In this document: positions 35,321 to 44,230 of the stretch, one piece after another | How positions within the stretch are numbered: position 1 is the first letter of the stretch | Layout: each line of letters starts with the position of its first letter | From: Desulfosporosinus sp. FKB | Lineage (GTDB): Bacteria; Bacillota; Desulfitobacteriia; Desulfitobacteriales; Desulfitobacteriaceae | Length of the DNA: 64,000 nt | NCBI RefSeq assembly: GCF_002196705.1 | Contig: NZ_NADJ01000035.1 | Location: forward strand, 270 to 64,269 | Direction of reading: 5' to 3' | The notes under the pieces: model-generated | Told to the model about the DNA's origin: nothing | The model's input: only the letters and a program-made list of their open reading frames with translations | The model's database searches: none | Made by a program: the position numbers and the translations under genes

Positions 35321-35337
35321 TGTATACATAATATACA
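35321..35337. promoter_or_regulatory. Activator site (UAS) 1
   Basis: TGTATACATAATATACA, 6-base arms in perfect dyad with a 5-base centre. It lies about 155 bases upstream of the -24 box of the ligase promoter. It shares its pattern with the sites at 37940, 44275 and 47385. Confidence 0.75.
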
Positions 35338-35386
35338 GATCTTAATTCTGAACCGAGTTACAAAAATCCCAAACCTGAATTGCTAA

Positions 35387-35433
35387 AAAAAGAGCCCGAA
35401 AGGCATTGATAACGTCCTTTCGGGCTCTTTTGC
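35387..35433 (-). terminator. Terminator of the MBL-DUF362 operon
   Basis: AAAAGAGCCCGAAAGG and CCTTTCGGGCTCTTTT form a 16-bp perfect stem with T-runs on both strands. Confidence 0.88.
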
Positions 35434-35495
35434 ACTAACAGCTCCTCTATCGTTAGGTAACACTATTAGATGTTCACTAATTATTTCACAAAGTA

Positions 35496-36806
35496 TTACT
35501 CAATAGACCAATCAGAAAGCTGATAATTCGCGTCGTTTTTGTAACGATCCATTAAATAATGGCGAAAGCGAACATATTCCTTATACTCACATTCAATTCC
35601 TTCTCGGGCAAGAGTATCAACAAATTTATTAAGATCAGGCGGGCATCCCCAAAGCGGAATTACCTTATTAATATTCGGATTATCTTTATTCAGGTGACAA
35701 GCACATTTGCCGAAAAGGATAGACTTTTCAAATCCCGGTGATGCCAATTGCTTCTTTCCGGAAACCACTTCAACATTAGGAAACGGCCGACCTTTATAGG
35801 CTGAAGAAAAGAGAATCAACATCGGATTGTATTGCACGGAACATCCTGTACACAACGTGCTGTCGTATTTGCGAATTGCTAAACCTGTAATACCTCGTTT
35901 TTTAAATCCTGCCGGTCCGGTATCTTCTTGTGACCACTCCCAATCATACTCTACATATTCCCGATGATTTTCAAGGGCTTCTCCTTTTATATCGTAATCA
36001 GCTAGATCCATGCTGTACCCATGGCGGTTCGCATAAATACTTAAATGTTCAACTTCATTTACGGGATAACCGAGAATAGCCGCACCCACCAGATCACAGG
36101 CAAAGGGATCACGCGAAGATATGAGCAAATTTTTGCGGAAGGCTCTTCCTGTAGGGCCTGGTCCTTTCTCAAGAGTGTATAGACCGTCAATAACCGTCAG
36201 AGCTACAGGAAGTTTTTCTATGATACGGGGAAACATGAGGCTGAGTTCCTGATTATCAATACCATGGCATAGCTGTTTTGACTTTCTATGAAGACATCCT
36301 TTTAAATTTTTAATCCCCAGAGAAACTTTAGCTTGATTGTGCGTTTTTAATACAGGTACGTTAATAATTTTATCTGCTTCTAAAGCTTGTTTAGCTATAT
36401 CCAGCTTTAAGCCTTCTCCATAGTCAATCGTTTCAAAAGCTTCTAGATTAAAATCTGCAAGCTTTACCCCATATCTTTGCACCAACTTTTGATAGCCCAA
36501 GGCTTCGAAAACAGCTTCACTCTTAGGATTAAATACGGGCAGAGCACCTTCGCCAATTGTCAGTTTACTGAACCCGTGCTCAACAAGAACACGAACTAAA
36601 GCTTCGATCACAATACTTGTCGTTACGACACCGAAAGGAGGAAATGGCAAGTCAAAATCCCAGCTGACAATATTAGGCTTAATTAAAATCACATCATTGG
36701 TATCCAAGTCCGCTAGGCCATCACACAAATTTATACTTTCAAGAAGTGACTCATAAACATCCTTTACTTTGACAATCGATACGGTGGGTTTATCTTGTTT
36801 ATCCAT
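35496..36806 (-). CDS. DUF362-family protein
   Basis: A 436-residue DUF362 protein: VILIKPNIVSWD near residue 40, LKTHNQAKVSLGIKNLKGCL mid-protein, and a Cys-rich C-terminal third (CTGC, GKCACHL, WGCPPD) suggesting iron-sulphur or metal binding. Its function is unknown. It is the second gene of a sigma-54-driven pair with the MBL-fold gene, 33 bases downstream of it, with GAGGGAG before the ATG. Confidence 0.78.
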   Translation of the reverse strand: MDKQDKPTVSIVKVKDVYESLLESINLCDGLADLDTNDVILIKPNIVSWDFDLPFPPFGVVTTSIVIEALVRVLVEHGFSKLTIGEGALPVFNPKSEAVFEALGYQKLVQRYGVKLADFNLEAFETIDYGEGLKLDIAKQALEADKIINVPVLKTHNQAKVSLGIKNLKGCLHRKSKQLCHGIDNQELSLMFPRIIEKLPVALTVIDGLYTLEKGPGPTGRAFRKNLLISSRDPFACDLVGAAILGYPVNEVEHLSIYANRHGYSMDLADYDIKGEALENHREYVEYDWEWSQEDTGPAGFKKRGITGLAIRKYDSTLCTGCSVQYNPMLILFSSAYKGRPFPNVEVVSGKKQLASPGFEKSILFGKCACHLNKDNPNINKVIPLWGCPPDLNKFVDTLAREGIECEYKEYVRFRHYLMDRYKNDANYQLSDWSIE

Positions 36807-36839
36807 TTAACTCCCTCAATTCATAATAGAGTAAAATCC

Positions 36840-37733
36840 TCAGGCATAGGCCTTATATTTACCATTAGGATTCATAATAACCCTTCCTTGCTTGGCTAAA
36901 CGCTGCAGATGCTTTTCTAACATTGTCTGCTCAAAAAATCGATATACTTTTTGGGGTTCAGGGTAGCGTTTAAAAATAATCTTCTTGTCCAGAAGATCTG
37001 TCATTCCTCTTGGAACTTGTAGATGTTTAAGAATAGTTTCGTCTCGTTGATTAATCATTTCAGCATAACTCTTTAGTCTCTCAGTAATATTGTCGGAAAT
37101 AATTCCTTCATGACTGGTTACTATCACTTTAGGTTTTAAGTCGATTAGTCGATTAATGGAATCAACAAATTCCTCGAGATCAGAGAGCACATTGCCATAC
37201 CAAGGGCCAAAAGGTGAAAGATCTATGTCCCCTGAAAATAAAAGGCTTGAGTGAGGCTCAAGGAGTGCAATATGCCCCTGGGTGTGGCCCGGCGTATGAA
37301 TAACCTTTAAGGAAATCTCTCCAAACCTCAAGACCTCACCGTCTTTAAGTTCTCTATGCACAATTTGATTTGCCGGCCCGCCTGGAAAGTAATCAGGATT
37401 GGGAAAAGCGGAAAGTTCGCCATAACCCGAATAAGCCATAAATTTATTGAGAGAACGAATTGGTGGAGCATCGTAAGCATGTGCCCAAATCTCGGCCTCT
37501 GGAAAATACTTATTTCCATAAGCATGATCCAAATGAAAATGAGTGTTTATGATGATATCGATCCTGCCTTTTTCCAAAATCTTTTTACGCCGGCTTGGTC
37601 CAAAGCCAGTATCAACCAGAACCCTTTTGTCCCCATCAATCAAGAGACCATTACTGTATGGAAACCGTCCCCCTTGCTCACCTGAAACAAAATATAACTG
37701 GGGCAGTAAATTAACAAACATCACTTCATTCAT
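36840..37733 (-). CDS. MBL-fold metallo-hydrolase
   Basis: A 297-residue metallo-beta-lactamase-fold hydrolase. Metal ligands: THFHLDHAYG (HxHxDH), HTPGHTQGH and SGDID, with a later conserved His (TSHEG). The C-terminal ~70 residues form a winged-helix-like extension (LQRLAKQGRVIMNPNGKYKAY). Thioester or ester hydrolysis would suit the CoA-centred island, but this is inference. The ATG at 37733 was chosen; the open frame runs up to 37895, but its first part overlaps the sigma-54 promoter and cannot be translated from that transcript. ATG 37766 remains possible. Confidence 0.78.
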   Translation of the reverse strand: MNEVMFVNLLPQLYFVSGEQGGRFPYSNGLLIDGDKRVLVDTGFGPSRRKKILEKGRIDIIINTHFHLDHAYGNKYFPEAEIWAHAYDAPPIRSLNKFMAYSGYGELSAFPNPDYFPGGPANQIVHRELKDGEVLRFGEISLKVIHTPGHTQGHIALLEPHSSLLFSGDIDLSPFGPWYGNVLSDLEEFVDSINRLIDLKPKVIVTSHEGIISDNITERLKSYAEMINQRDETILKHLQVPRGMTDLLDKKIIFKRYPEPQKVYRFFEQTMLEKHLQRLAKQGRVIMNPNGKYKAYA

Positions 37734-37863
37734 ACTAATCGCAGTTCTCGCCTTTAGCAGCAGCATTAATACTCTCTGCCGAAGAAAAAGTGCCTGCTTA
37801 TCCTCCTTAAAAATAGTATCGTTTTTCGTTGCCTCACAAGGGGATACTTTATTTACTAAATAT

Positions 37864-37879
37864 TGCAAGATACGTGCCA
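37864..37879 (-). promoter_or_regulatory. Sigma-54 promoter of the MBL-DUF362 operon
   Basis: Minus strand TGGCACGTATCTTGCA, matching the -24/-12 consensus at every conserved position. It lies about 130 bases upstream of the chosen start. Confidence 0.88.
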
Positions 37880-37939
37880 ATTGCGACTCAAGCAAAAATC
37901 TATAAAGAAACCAAACTCTTTAATATCGAGTTTGGATTG

Positions 37940-37956
37940 TGTATGAATTTTATACA
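37940..37956. promoter_or_regulatory. Activator site (UAS) 2
   Basis: TGTATGAATTTTATACA (one mismatch between arms), about 70 bases upstream of the -24 box of the MBL-DUF362 promoter. Confidence 0.75.
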
Positions 37957-38030
37957 GTTTTCGAAGTACAAAGGTATTGAAAGCGCACATTCTAAAGCTA
38001 AAGCGTAAAACTTTGAGGCCACTCCTATAG

Positions 38031-39431
38031 CTATTCCTCAATACCATACCTGCGTAATTTGTCATAAAAGGCCCGTCTCGAAATTCCTAAGACTTCCATA
38101 GTCTTCGTTCGATTATTGTTATTGTTAGCCAGAGCAGAGGCTATAAGTTCCTTTTCCACTCTCGCTACAATTTCTTTTAAGTTATAAGTCTTATCTTTTA
38201 AATCAGCGGGTTGATTATTCATAGGGATAATATTGGCAGGTAAGTGGTGAATTTCAATGGTAGACCCATTGCACACAATGCTTGCATGTTCCAGAACATT
38301 TTGAAGTTCGCGAATATTGCCAGGCCAGTTATAATTTTGAAAGATTCTTAATACCTGAGGAGCCAAGCTTAACTCATGCCCAGCCTCCCGCGAAAACTGA
38401 TCAAGGAATGTTTGGGTCAACGCTATTAAATCATCTTTTCGTTCACGCAGTGGGTTAAGATTCAGAGGAACAATATTTAAGCGGTAATAAAGATCTTTCC
38501 GAAAAGTTTTTTCGGCAATCATCGTTTCTAAGTCACGATTAGTTGCTGCTATTACTCGTATGTCAACCTTAATCGTCGCTGATCCGCCGACTCTTTCGAA
38601 TTCCTTTTCTTGTAGAACTCTAAGCAATTTGGCTTGCATTGTTAAGCTCATATCTCCAATTTCATCCAAAAAAATTGTCCCGCTGTGAGCTAGTTCAAAT
38701 TTCCCGAGTTTGCCCCCCTTTTTGGCACCCGTATATGCTCCTTCTTCATATCCAAACAATTCGCTTTCTATTAAGCTCTCCGGTATTGCTGCGCAATTTA
38801 CTTTTATTAGAGGTTTGTTTTTACGACGGCTAGCGTTATGAACTGCTTTGGCCAGTACTTCCTTTCCCACACCGCTCTCCCCGCGAATCAAGACCGTACT
38901 GTCCGTTCGAGCTACCTTCGCTGCCAATATTAAGGTTTCTTTCACATTACGGTTTTGCCCAACATATTCCTTAAACGACAACGGCAGTTGTTCCCATTGG
39001 TCCAACTGCTCTTTTAAATAATCTGCAACGCCCTTTGTTTGCTGCAATTCACGGTTAAGCTCAAGTTCTTCGGTAACATTTTTGAACGTTGAAATGCATC
39101 CGATAATTTGTTTCCCCTTATACAAGGGAAACGCGCTGCCTATAACATCGATGCCTAGAGATTTCAAATGCTCTGAGCCTTTTATAGATTTTCCACTGTG
39201 AAGAGCTTTAATAGCTGCAGAATCGGGTTCAATTTTGTCCAGTCTGCGGCCCAGGACTTTTTCCACAGGAACCCCTAGGATTCTGGCATAGGCTTCATTG
39301 ACATAGACAATTGTTGTGTGGGAATCAATAACCAATACCACGTCATGAATATTATCGAGGATTTTGAACAACAGTTCTTGATCCCAACGTGGAAAATCGA
39401 TTGTAGTGACAGCATGAATTCCTGCACTCAT
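38031..39431 (-). CDS. Sigma-54-dependent activator with PAS sensor
   Basis: A 466-residue bacterial enhancer-binding protein. N-terminal PAS domain (about 20-125, DVVLVIDSHTTIVYVNEAYARILG), AAA+ domain (about 150-385) with Walker A GESGVGKE, the sigma-54 contact loop as GAYTGA, and Walker B GTIFLDEIGDM, then a C-terminal Fis-type helix-turn-helix (KTMEVLGISRRAFYDKLRRYG). It should activate the four -24/-12 promoters nearby through the 17-bp palindromes. PAS rather than a receiver domain implies a small-molecule or redox signal. The ATG at 39431 follows GGGGGAA; the longer frame adds 8 residues. Confidence 0.9.
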   Translation of the reverse strand: MSAGIHAVTTIDFPRWDQELLFKILDNIHDVVLVIDSHTTIVYVNEAYARILGVPVEKVLGRRLDKIEPDSAAIKALHSGKSIKGSEHLKSLGIDVIGSAFPLYKGKQIIGCISTFKNVTEELELNRELQQTKGVADYLKEQLDQWEQLPLSFKEYVGQNRNVKETLILAAKVARTDSTVLIRGESGVGKEVLAKAVHNASRRKNKPLIKVNCAAIPESLIESELFGYEEGAYTGAKKGGKLGKFELAHSGTIFLDEIGDMSLTMQAKLLRVLQEKEFERVGGSATIKVDIRVIAATNRDLETMIAEKTFRKDLYYRLNIVPLNLNPLRERKDDLIALTQTFLDQFSREAGHELSLAPQVLRIFQNYNWPGNIRELQNVLEHASIVCNGSTIEIHHLPANIIPMNNQPADLKDKTYNLKEIVARVEKELIASALANNNNNRTKTMEVLGISRRAFYDKLRRYGIEE

Positions 39432-39448
39432 GAAATTCCCCCATTTTT

Positions 39449-39465
39449 GTATCATTTGTAAACAT
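39449..39465. promoter_or_regulatory. Imperfect activator site before the regulator gene
   Basis: TGTATCATTTGTAAACA matches the TGTWTR-N5-YAWACA pattern except at position 6. It lies 18 bases upstream of the activator ATG, a position suited to autorepression rather than activation. The remaining bases to 39789 show no gene. Confidence 0.45.
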
Positions 39466-39789
39466 TATACTAAAGGTAAGCAAGCGAAGTAAAGACTAAT
39501 ACCAAAATATTTTAAACATTCTAACTATTGTGGGCTAGCTGCCCGTGCCTCTCCAAATAGGATATATGTATTCTATTCCTGATAACAGGATAGAGCGAAG
39601 ACTGAGATTATCAGTATTACTATCTCAGACTAAAATTCGAAAGTTAAGAGTTTTGATTTAGAAATGGCTTTGGATTTCTTGGATTTATTTGACAAATTAG
39701 AATAGATATTGTTTACTCCAAAAACTGATCCATTAATCTGGAAATGCCGATATTAGAATTGACACCTATTTCTTTAGGAGGAAAAGTAT

Positions 39790-40653
39790 ATGTCTATCGA
39801 TAGTTTGCAATCTTATCCACCACTTTCTTATGACCAAACAAGTACTTTGTTACAGCGCAACAAACTTGATACTACTTCAACGATTGATCAAAGTGATATC
39901 TCTCACGAAAAATTCTTAGAAGGTTTTCATATTAACCCAGACAAGGTCGACTTATCCTTGTCAGCCAAAAGCTCAAATGGGATAACCTTAAATTTGCTGG
40001 ATGACAGCCCTAACATCATTGATAGTAGTAATTTCGAATCTTTTTTAAACAATATGCAGAGTTTAAGTAAGGATCAAATTTCTCAACTTCAAAGCGCATT
40101 AAGTGCTGCATCTGAAACGATGGACAACAGCCAAACGGTTGGCGGTACTTATGGTATGCGCATCAGTCAAACGAATTTGGAATTCAAATACATATCAGAA
40201 AACCTAATACCGGAACAATATCAACAACAATTTAATTCATTCGTAGATAATTACACGAATCAATTGTCAACGAATTACGTAAACCTTTTAAAAGGTTTCG
40301 CAGATCAACTTGCCAATACAACCGACCCCGTACTTATTAATACTGGTTGGAAGGATAAAGGAACAAAGATGCAAGATGATTTGGAGAATGGTTCCTATTC
40401 TTTCCAAACGTCGGAAAATCAGTATCAAAGTCTATTTAATAGCGTTAATGTCACAGATTCCGACACCTTAAAAGATCAATTAGATTCTGTGTATAAAACC
40501 ATATTATCAAATTACATACCTGATTCTGACGGTGCTTCTCGATCAGATCTTGTAAATGAGATAAAATATCTTTCTAATAGTTGGAATACATTTATGAATG
40601 CTGTCGGTGACCAAAAAAATAAACTTACTACATCTGTCGATCTTCACGCTTAG
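39790..40653 (+). CDS. Hypothetical 287-residue protein
   Basis: I do not recognise this protein. It is polar, rich in Ser, Asn, Gln and Asp, almost Cys-free, with no signal peptide or membrane helix; long stretches look helical (QFNSFVDNYTNQLSTNYVNLLKGFADQL). The motif DKVDLSLSAKSSNG resembles segments of flagellar or surface-associated proteins only vaguely. A very strong AGGAGG ribosome site suggests high expression. The stop codon lies inside the first unit of a pentanucleotide array; a terminator follows the array. It sits alone on the plus strand within the sigma-54 island. Confidence 0.6.
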   Translation: MSIDSLQSYPPLSYDQTSTLLQRNKLDTTSTIDQSDISHEKFLEGFHINPDKVDLSLSAKSSNGITLNLLDDSPNIIDSSNFESFLNNMQSLSKDQISQLQSALSAASETMDNSQTVGGTYGMRISQTNLEFKYISENLIPEQYQQQFNSFVDNYTNQLSTNYVNLLKGFADQLANTTDPVLINTGWKDKGTKMQDDLENGSYSFQTSENQYQSLFNSVNVTDSDTLKDQLDSVYKTILSNYIPDSDGASRSDLVNEIKYLSNSWNTFMNAVGDQKNKLTTSVDLHA

Positions 40654-40757
40654 CTTAGCCTAGCCTAGCTTAGCTTAGCTTTACTTTACTTTACTTCGCT
40701 TTGCTCGGTTTGGCTATCTCAGCTCAACTCAACTCAACTTAAACTTAACCTAACCAA
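40648..40757 (+). repeat. Degenerate pentanucleotide array
   Basis: About 22 units of a 5-base period drifting through CTTAG, CCTAG, CTTTA, CTTCG, CTCAA to CTTAA. It starts at the stop codon of the 287-residue gene and ends just before its terminator. Blocks of identical neighbours (for example CTTTA three times, TCAAC three times) point to growth by slippage followed by point changes. Confidence 0.85.
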
Positions 40758-40780
40758 TCTGAATTAACATAACATATCTA

Positions 40781-40824
40781 AAAAGAATCTTGGATCGATG
40801 AATCGCCCAAAGATTCTTTTTATT
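40781..40824 (+). terminator. Terminator
   Basis: AAAAGAATCTT and AAGATTCTTTT with the T-rich tail TTATTTT, downstream of the pentanucleotide array. Confidence 0.8.
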
Positions 40825-40930
40825 TTGCCGCAATTTGTAATCATAGTCTTCTTCTTTTAAAAAACTTAACTTAGACAACTAATGCACTGTTGTGACGAAT
40901 AATGTACATCGACCAGTGAAATGATAAAGA

Positions 40931-41719
40931 TCAGTTACCTGTGAAACTGGGTTTTCTTTTATCGAAAAATGCAGAGATTGCCTCTTTAATATCCTTTGTC
41001 CCGCAGCAATAGGTTGATTGGGCTTGTTCAAATAAGAGACCTGCAGCCACACTGCTTTCTTCAGCAAGATTAATGCCTTTTTTGGCAAAAGCAATACTGG
41101 AAGGAGGAAATCCAGACATTTTCTCAGCAAGGCGGATGGTAACCTCACGCAGTTTTTCAACAGGAACAACTTTCTCCACAAGCCCAATTTGCAGCGCCTC
41201 ATGAGCCCCTATCTCCTCACAAGCCATTATAAGTCTCTTAGCCTGCCCTGTTCCAACAAGTTTTGTTAAGCGCGTTGTCCCTCCCATATCGGGGGATAAC
41301 CCCAGTTTGACCTCTGGTAAACTTAATTTAAGGTTTTCTGCTGCAATTCTAATGTCACATCCTAACATTAATTCTACTGCCGAACCAAAACAAAATCCTT
41401 GCACCCCAATCACTACCGGTATTGAAAGGGTTTGCCAGAAACCATATAGTCCTTGTAACCATGTTAAAGCTGCTTTCACTTTTTCCGAACTAACTTCCTG
41501 AAGAAAATTCAGATCGATCCCCGCGGAAAAGTTGTCACCATTGGCAACAATGGCTAAAGCCCGCAAGTCCTCCATAGTTAGAATTTCCTGTTGCAGGGCT
41601 CCCAGTTCCTTAAGAAAATCATCTCCTACGACATTTAGTTTTTCCGCATTATCTAAAATAATAGCTCCACAATAATCTTGTCTTTCAAATTTAATTATCT
41701 CTCCATATTTTCTCCCCAT
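40931..41719 (-). CDS. Enoyl-CoA hydratase/isomerase (crotonase family)
   Basis: 262 residues of the crotonase fold: the oxyanion-hole segments NFSAGIDLNFL and GFCFGSAVELMLGCDIRIAAE, then PEVKLGLSPDMGGTTRL. The catalytic Glu of true hydratases (GxxxE at the second segment) is represented by the Ala-Val-Glu stretch, and the PDMGG segment carries Asp rather than the second Glu, so hydratase versus isomerase or hydrolase activity is open. It is last in a probable operon with the alpha/beta hydrolase and the dehydratase-like gene. The ribosome site is weak. Confidence 0.82.
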   Translation of the reverse strand: MGRKYGEIIKFERQDYCGAIILDNAEKLNVVGDDFLKELGALQQEILTMEDLRALAIVANGDNFSAGIDLNFLQEVSSEKVKAALTWLQGLYGFWQTLSIPVVIGVQGFCFGSAVELMLGCDIRIAAENLKLSLPEVKLGLSPDMGGTTRLTKLVGTGQAKRLIMACEEIGAHEALQIGLVEKVVPVEKLREVTIRLAEKMSGFPPSSIAFAKKGINLAEESSVAAGLLFEQAQSTYCCGTKDIKEAISAFFDKRKPSFTGN

Positions 41720-41786
41720 TATGCGTCCGGTATTATAACCAGACTTTCACCTCTTATTCTTTTATAGTTGAAAGAATTAACAACTT

Positions 41787-42545
41787 TTATACTCTTAAAT
41801 TCTCAAGAAAATTCCGGATTGCCGCGTTGACTTCAGTTGCTTTTTCTTGCATACACATATGTCCTGCTTCCTTGATAATTCTTAAGTTCGTATTGGTCAG
41901 CTTATCGGCCAAAAATTGAGAGTATTTCACCGGGGTCATCACGTCTTCCTCTCCGACGAGAATTAAAGTGGGAACTTGAATTTTTTCTACGTCATCTATT
42001 CGATTAAAGGTATTGCAAGCCTGAAAATCAGCCCAAAATACGTTTGCCGGAATCTTCTGCAGTTCTTTCATCTCCTTAGCTTTTTCCTCATCTGACGTTG
42101 CGGAACCATATAAATGATCGACATTCTTAAACGGAAACATTCCCGAAGCAGCAGCATCTAAGATCCCTTGGCCTACTCTCAGCCTTGCTCCGGTTCCAAG
42201 GAGAATAAGCCCAGTCACTTTTCCCGGATAGCGTAAAGTAAACTCCTGAGCAATTGCTCCCCCCATGGAATGCCCCGCTAAGGAAAATTTTTCAATACCT
42301 AAAGTTTGGACAAAATCATTTAGAAAATCAGCCATTGATGAAATATCTGCCAGCAAACTGCCGCCGGACTTCCCATGCCCGGGCAGATCCAGGGCAATCA
42401 GGTTTCCTTGCTTTTGTAATCCAGAGATTTGCTTTGACCAGCTTTGGCTTGAGCCTCCAGCACCGTGAATTACAATGAGAGGCAAAAAATCTCCGCCGGT
42501 AGACTCATAGAAGATATTTATTCCTTTAACTGATGCATAAGGCAT
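41787..42545 (-). CDS. Alpha/beta-fold hydrolase
   Basis: A 252-residue alpha/beta hydrolase: oxyanion region HGAGGSSQSW, nucleophile elbow GHSMGG (Ser, about residue 94), acid in GEEDVMTPV and the catalytic His in EAGHMC. It could cleave an ester, thioester or C-C bond (as MhpC/BphD-type enzymes do). AGGAG precedes the ATG. It lies between the dehydratase-like and crotonase genes on the same strand. Confidence 0.82.
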   Translation of the reverse strand: MPYASVKGINIFYESTGGDFLPLIVIHGAGGSSQSWSKQISGLQKQGNLIALDLPGHGKSGGSLLADISSMADFLNDFVQTLGIEKFSLAGHSMGGAIAQEFTLRYPGKVTGLILLGTGARLRVGQGILDAAASGMFPFKNVDHLYGSATSDEEKAKEMKELQKIPANVFWADFQACNTFNRIDDVEKIQVPTLILVGEEDVMTPVKYSQFLADKLTNTNLRIIKEAGHMCMQEKATEVNAAIRNFLENLRV

Positions 42546-42620
42546 TTAATCAACTCCTCTCAATTGGATATTGTCTATTTTTAACAATTGTAACAAATAT
42601 TTTAGCTAAAACAAGAGATT

Positions 42621-42645
42621 CTCCCCTAACTTTTCGCCAGGGGAG
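42621..42645 (-). terminator. Weak hairpin after the dehydratase-like gene
   Basis: CTCCCCT and AGGGGAG, 14 bases after the stop on the minus strand, without a long T-run. It may reduce rather than stop transcription into the hydrolase gene. Confidence 0.4.
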
Positions 42646-42658
42646 CTCTTCTTTGCCT

Positions 42659-44131
42659 TTATTTCTTCCTCGGTGACATTCCGGCGATCTCACGAACAAT
42701 GTCCTTCTTAGACTCCAAATCGTATTGAGTGGTAATGGCGATCTGCTCCATGATAGGAGACCCTCCTCCGTGATAAGCACCATATTGCGAAGTGCCTGCA
42801 TAACCCGAAAGCCCAAAATCGATGAAATTAAGCCAGAATTTAATTTGATCCTCAATAGGAATTTTCGGGTTGCGATTTAAGTATTTCTCCAGTAGAGCCT
42901 TTGTTTCCGGATTCATCAAATCTTTTTCAAACGGGAAGGTTGCCGGCATTCCACCTGCTATATTACATAAGATTTCCTGTTCATGAAACACCGCCTCACC
43001 AGTTAGACAGCGGCCAACATTGGCATAGATTGAATTTGGGATGTAACTCCCTGGTCCATAAGGAACCATTCCCATACCGGGCATGTAAACCTCTGGTTTA
43101 GCCAAAGCCGAAGCCGTGTACCCGGCTGCATAGCCAAGTTCACCTGTCATGATTAATCTGGAAAGCATTTCGCGTACGTGATGCGTCTTGCCAATACCAT
43201 TAATGTCTGCTGCCAGGCCTGCCATGCCAATAACGTAATCTAATGCTGCCGGTTTACAGCCTGAATAAGAATGACGATGAAATAGGGCAAAAAGCAAGGC
43301 CGCAATACCCCCGTGTTGAATCTCTCCGCACAGAAAAACCCGCTCCCAAGGAATAAAACAATCATCAAAAATAATGTAGGAGTCTGTATACCCTGTTTCA
43401 ATTCCTTTTTGAAAAAAATCTCGTTTACGATTCAGATGATAATGAACAACTTGCTTAATCCCCTCATAATCTGAAGGCACCGCAAAACACACGGCATAAG
43501 ATTCTTCACCTTTTTGCAGAGCTCTGTTCGGAACAACTAAGATTTCATCCGAAATTGAGGCTTCTGAAATATGAACCTTTGAGCCGCGAACTATGATCCC
43601 ATCACTGCGTTCTTCCACAACATGAACATACATGTCGGGATCGATTTGTTCCGCTGGGCGCTTGAGCCGTTCTCCTTTGACATCAGTCTGCGCGCAGCTT
43701 GCCACAAGGTCTTCACTCTGGAACATTTCCAGCCACTTGAGGAAATTATCATGATAGGCTGTTTTCGCTTTAGGTGATTTTTGAGCCTCATAAGAAACAG
43801 CGTTGATGGCGTTGGCTGCATCAATTCCCATACAACGTTGAATACATCCTCCAACCTTATTGCATAACAAACGAGTCATATCTTGTTTTTTATGCAGATC
43901 TTCGGTATTTTGATGAATATGGTTAAAACGGTTAATAGTTTCCCCAGTAATATGGGAGGTTGCCGTACAAAGGTCTTTGCTGACAGGATCCCAAGCAGCA
44001 TCAAAGGTCAACCCCATTACATTCAGAGCGCCTTCTTGGCGCGGATCAAGCCTGTCAATTTTTTCTCCGTTCGAATAGAGATTTCTGTCCATTTTGCTTA
44101 GCCTTTCTAAATACTGAGCTCTTGTTCTCAT
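42659..44131 (-). CDS. 4-hydroxybutyryl-CoA dehydratase-like (AbfD/HpaB family) flavoprotein
   Basis: 490 residues of the HpaB/AbfD family. AbfD-type dehydratases use FAD and a [4Fe-4S] cluster held by three Cys and one His. Matching residues are visible: Cys96 and Cys100 in GGCIQRCMGID, His285 and Cys292 in HRHSYSGC, and an additional Cys90. This favours the oxygen-sensitive dehydratase/vinylacetyl-CoA isomerase branch over the flavin monooxygenase branch. The product would be a crotonyl-type CoA ester (inference). The ATG at 44131 has AAGGAGG upstream. First gene behind its own sigma-54 promoter. Confidence 0.82.
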   Translation of the reverse strand: MRTRAQYLERLSKMDRNLYSNGEKIDRLDPRQEGALNVMGLTFDAAWDPVSKDLCTATSHITGETINRFNHIHQNTEDLHKKQDMTRLLCNKVGGCIQRCMGIDAANAINAVSYEAQKSPKAKTAYHDNFLKWLEMFQSEDLVASCAQTDVKGERLKRPAEQIDPDMYVHVVEERSDGIIVRGSKVHISEASISDEILVVPNRALQKGEESYAVCFAVPSDYEGIKQVVHYHLNRKRDFFQKGIETGYTDSYIIFDDCFIPWERVFLCGEIQHGGIAALLFALFHRHSYSGCKPAALDYVIGMAGLAADINGIGKTHHVREMLSRLIMTGELGYAAGYTASALAKPEVYMPGMGMVPYGPGSYIPNSIYANVGRCLTGEAVFHEQEILCNIAGGMPATFPFEKDLMNPETKALLEKYLNRNPKIPIEDQIKFWLNFIDFGLSGYAGTSQYGAYHGGGSPIMEQIAITTQYDLESKKDIVREIAGMSPRKK

Positions 44132-44196
44132 CTGGTTTTCCTCCTTCAAATCAAAATCAGGAATTTTAACGAAAATCTCTTATATCAATATCTATT

Positions 44197-44212
44197 TGCA
44201 AAATACATGCCA
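44197..44212 (-). promoter_or_regulatory. Sigma-54 promoter of the dehydratase-like operon
   Basis: Minus strand TGGCATGTATTTTGCA, with consensus GG/GC spacing, about 66 bases upstream of the ATG. Confidence 0.82.
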
Positions 44213-44230
44213 GCATATATTTTTATAAAA

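Noticed and set aside
42659-44131. 4-hydroxyphenylacetate 3-monooxygenase call
   Set aside because: The family is shared, but the four cluster ligands of the dehydratase branch are present and the host looks anaerobic.
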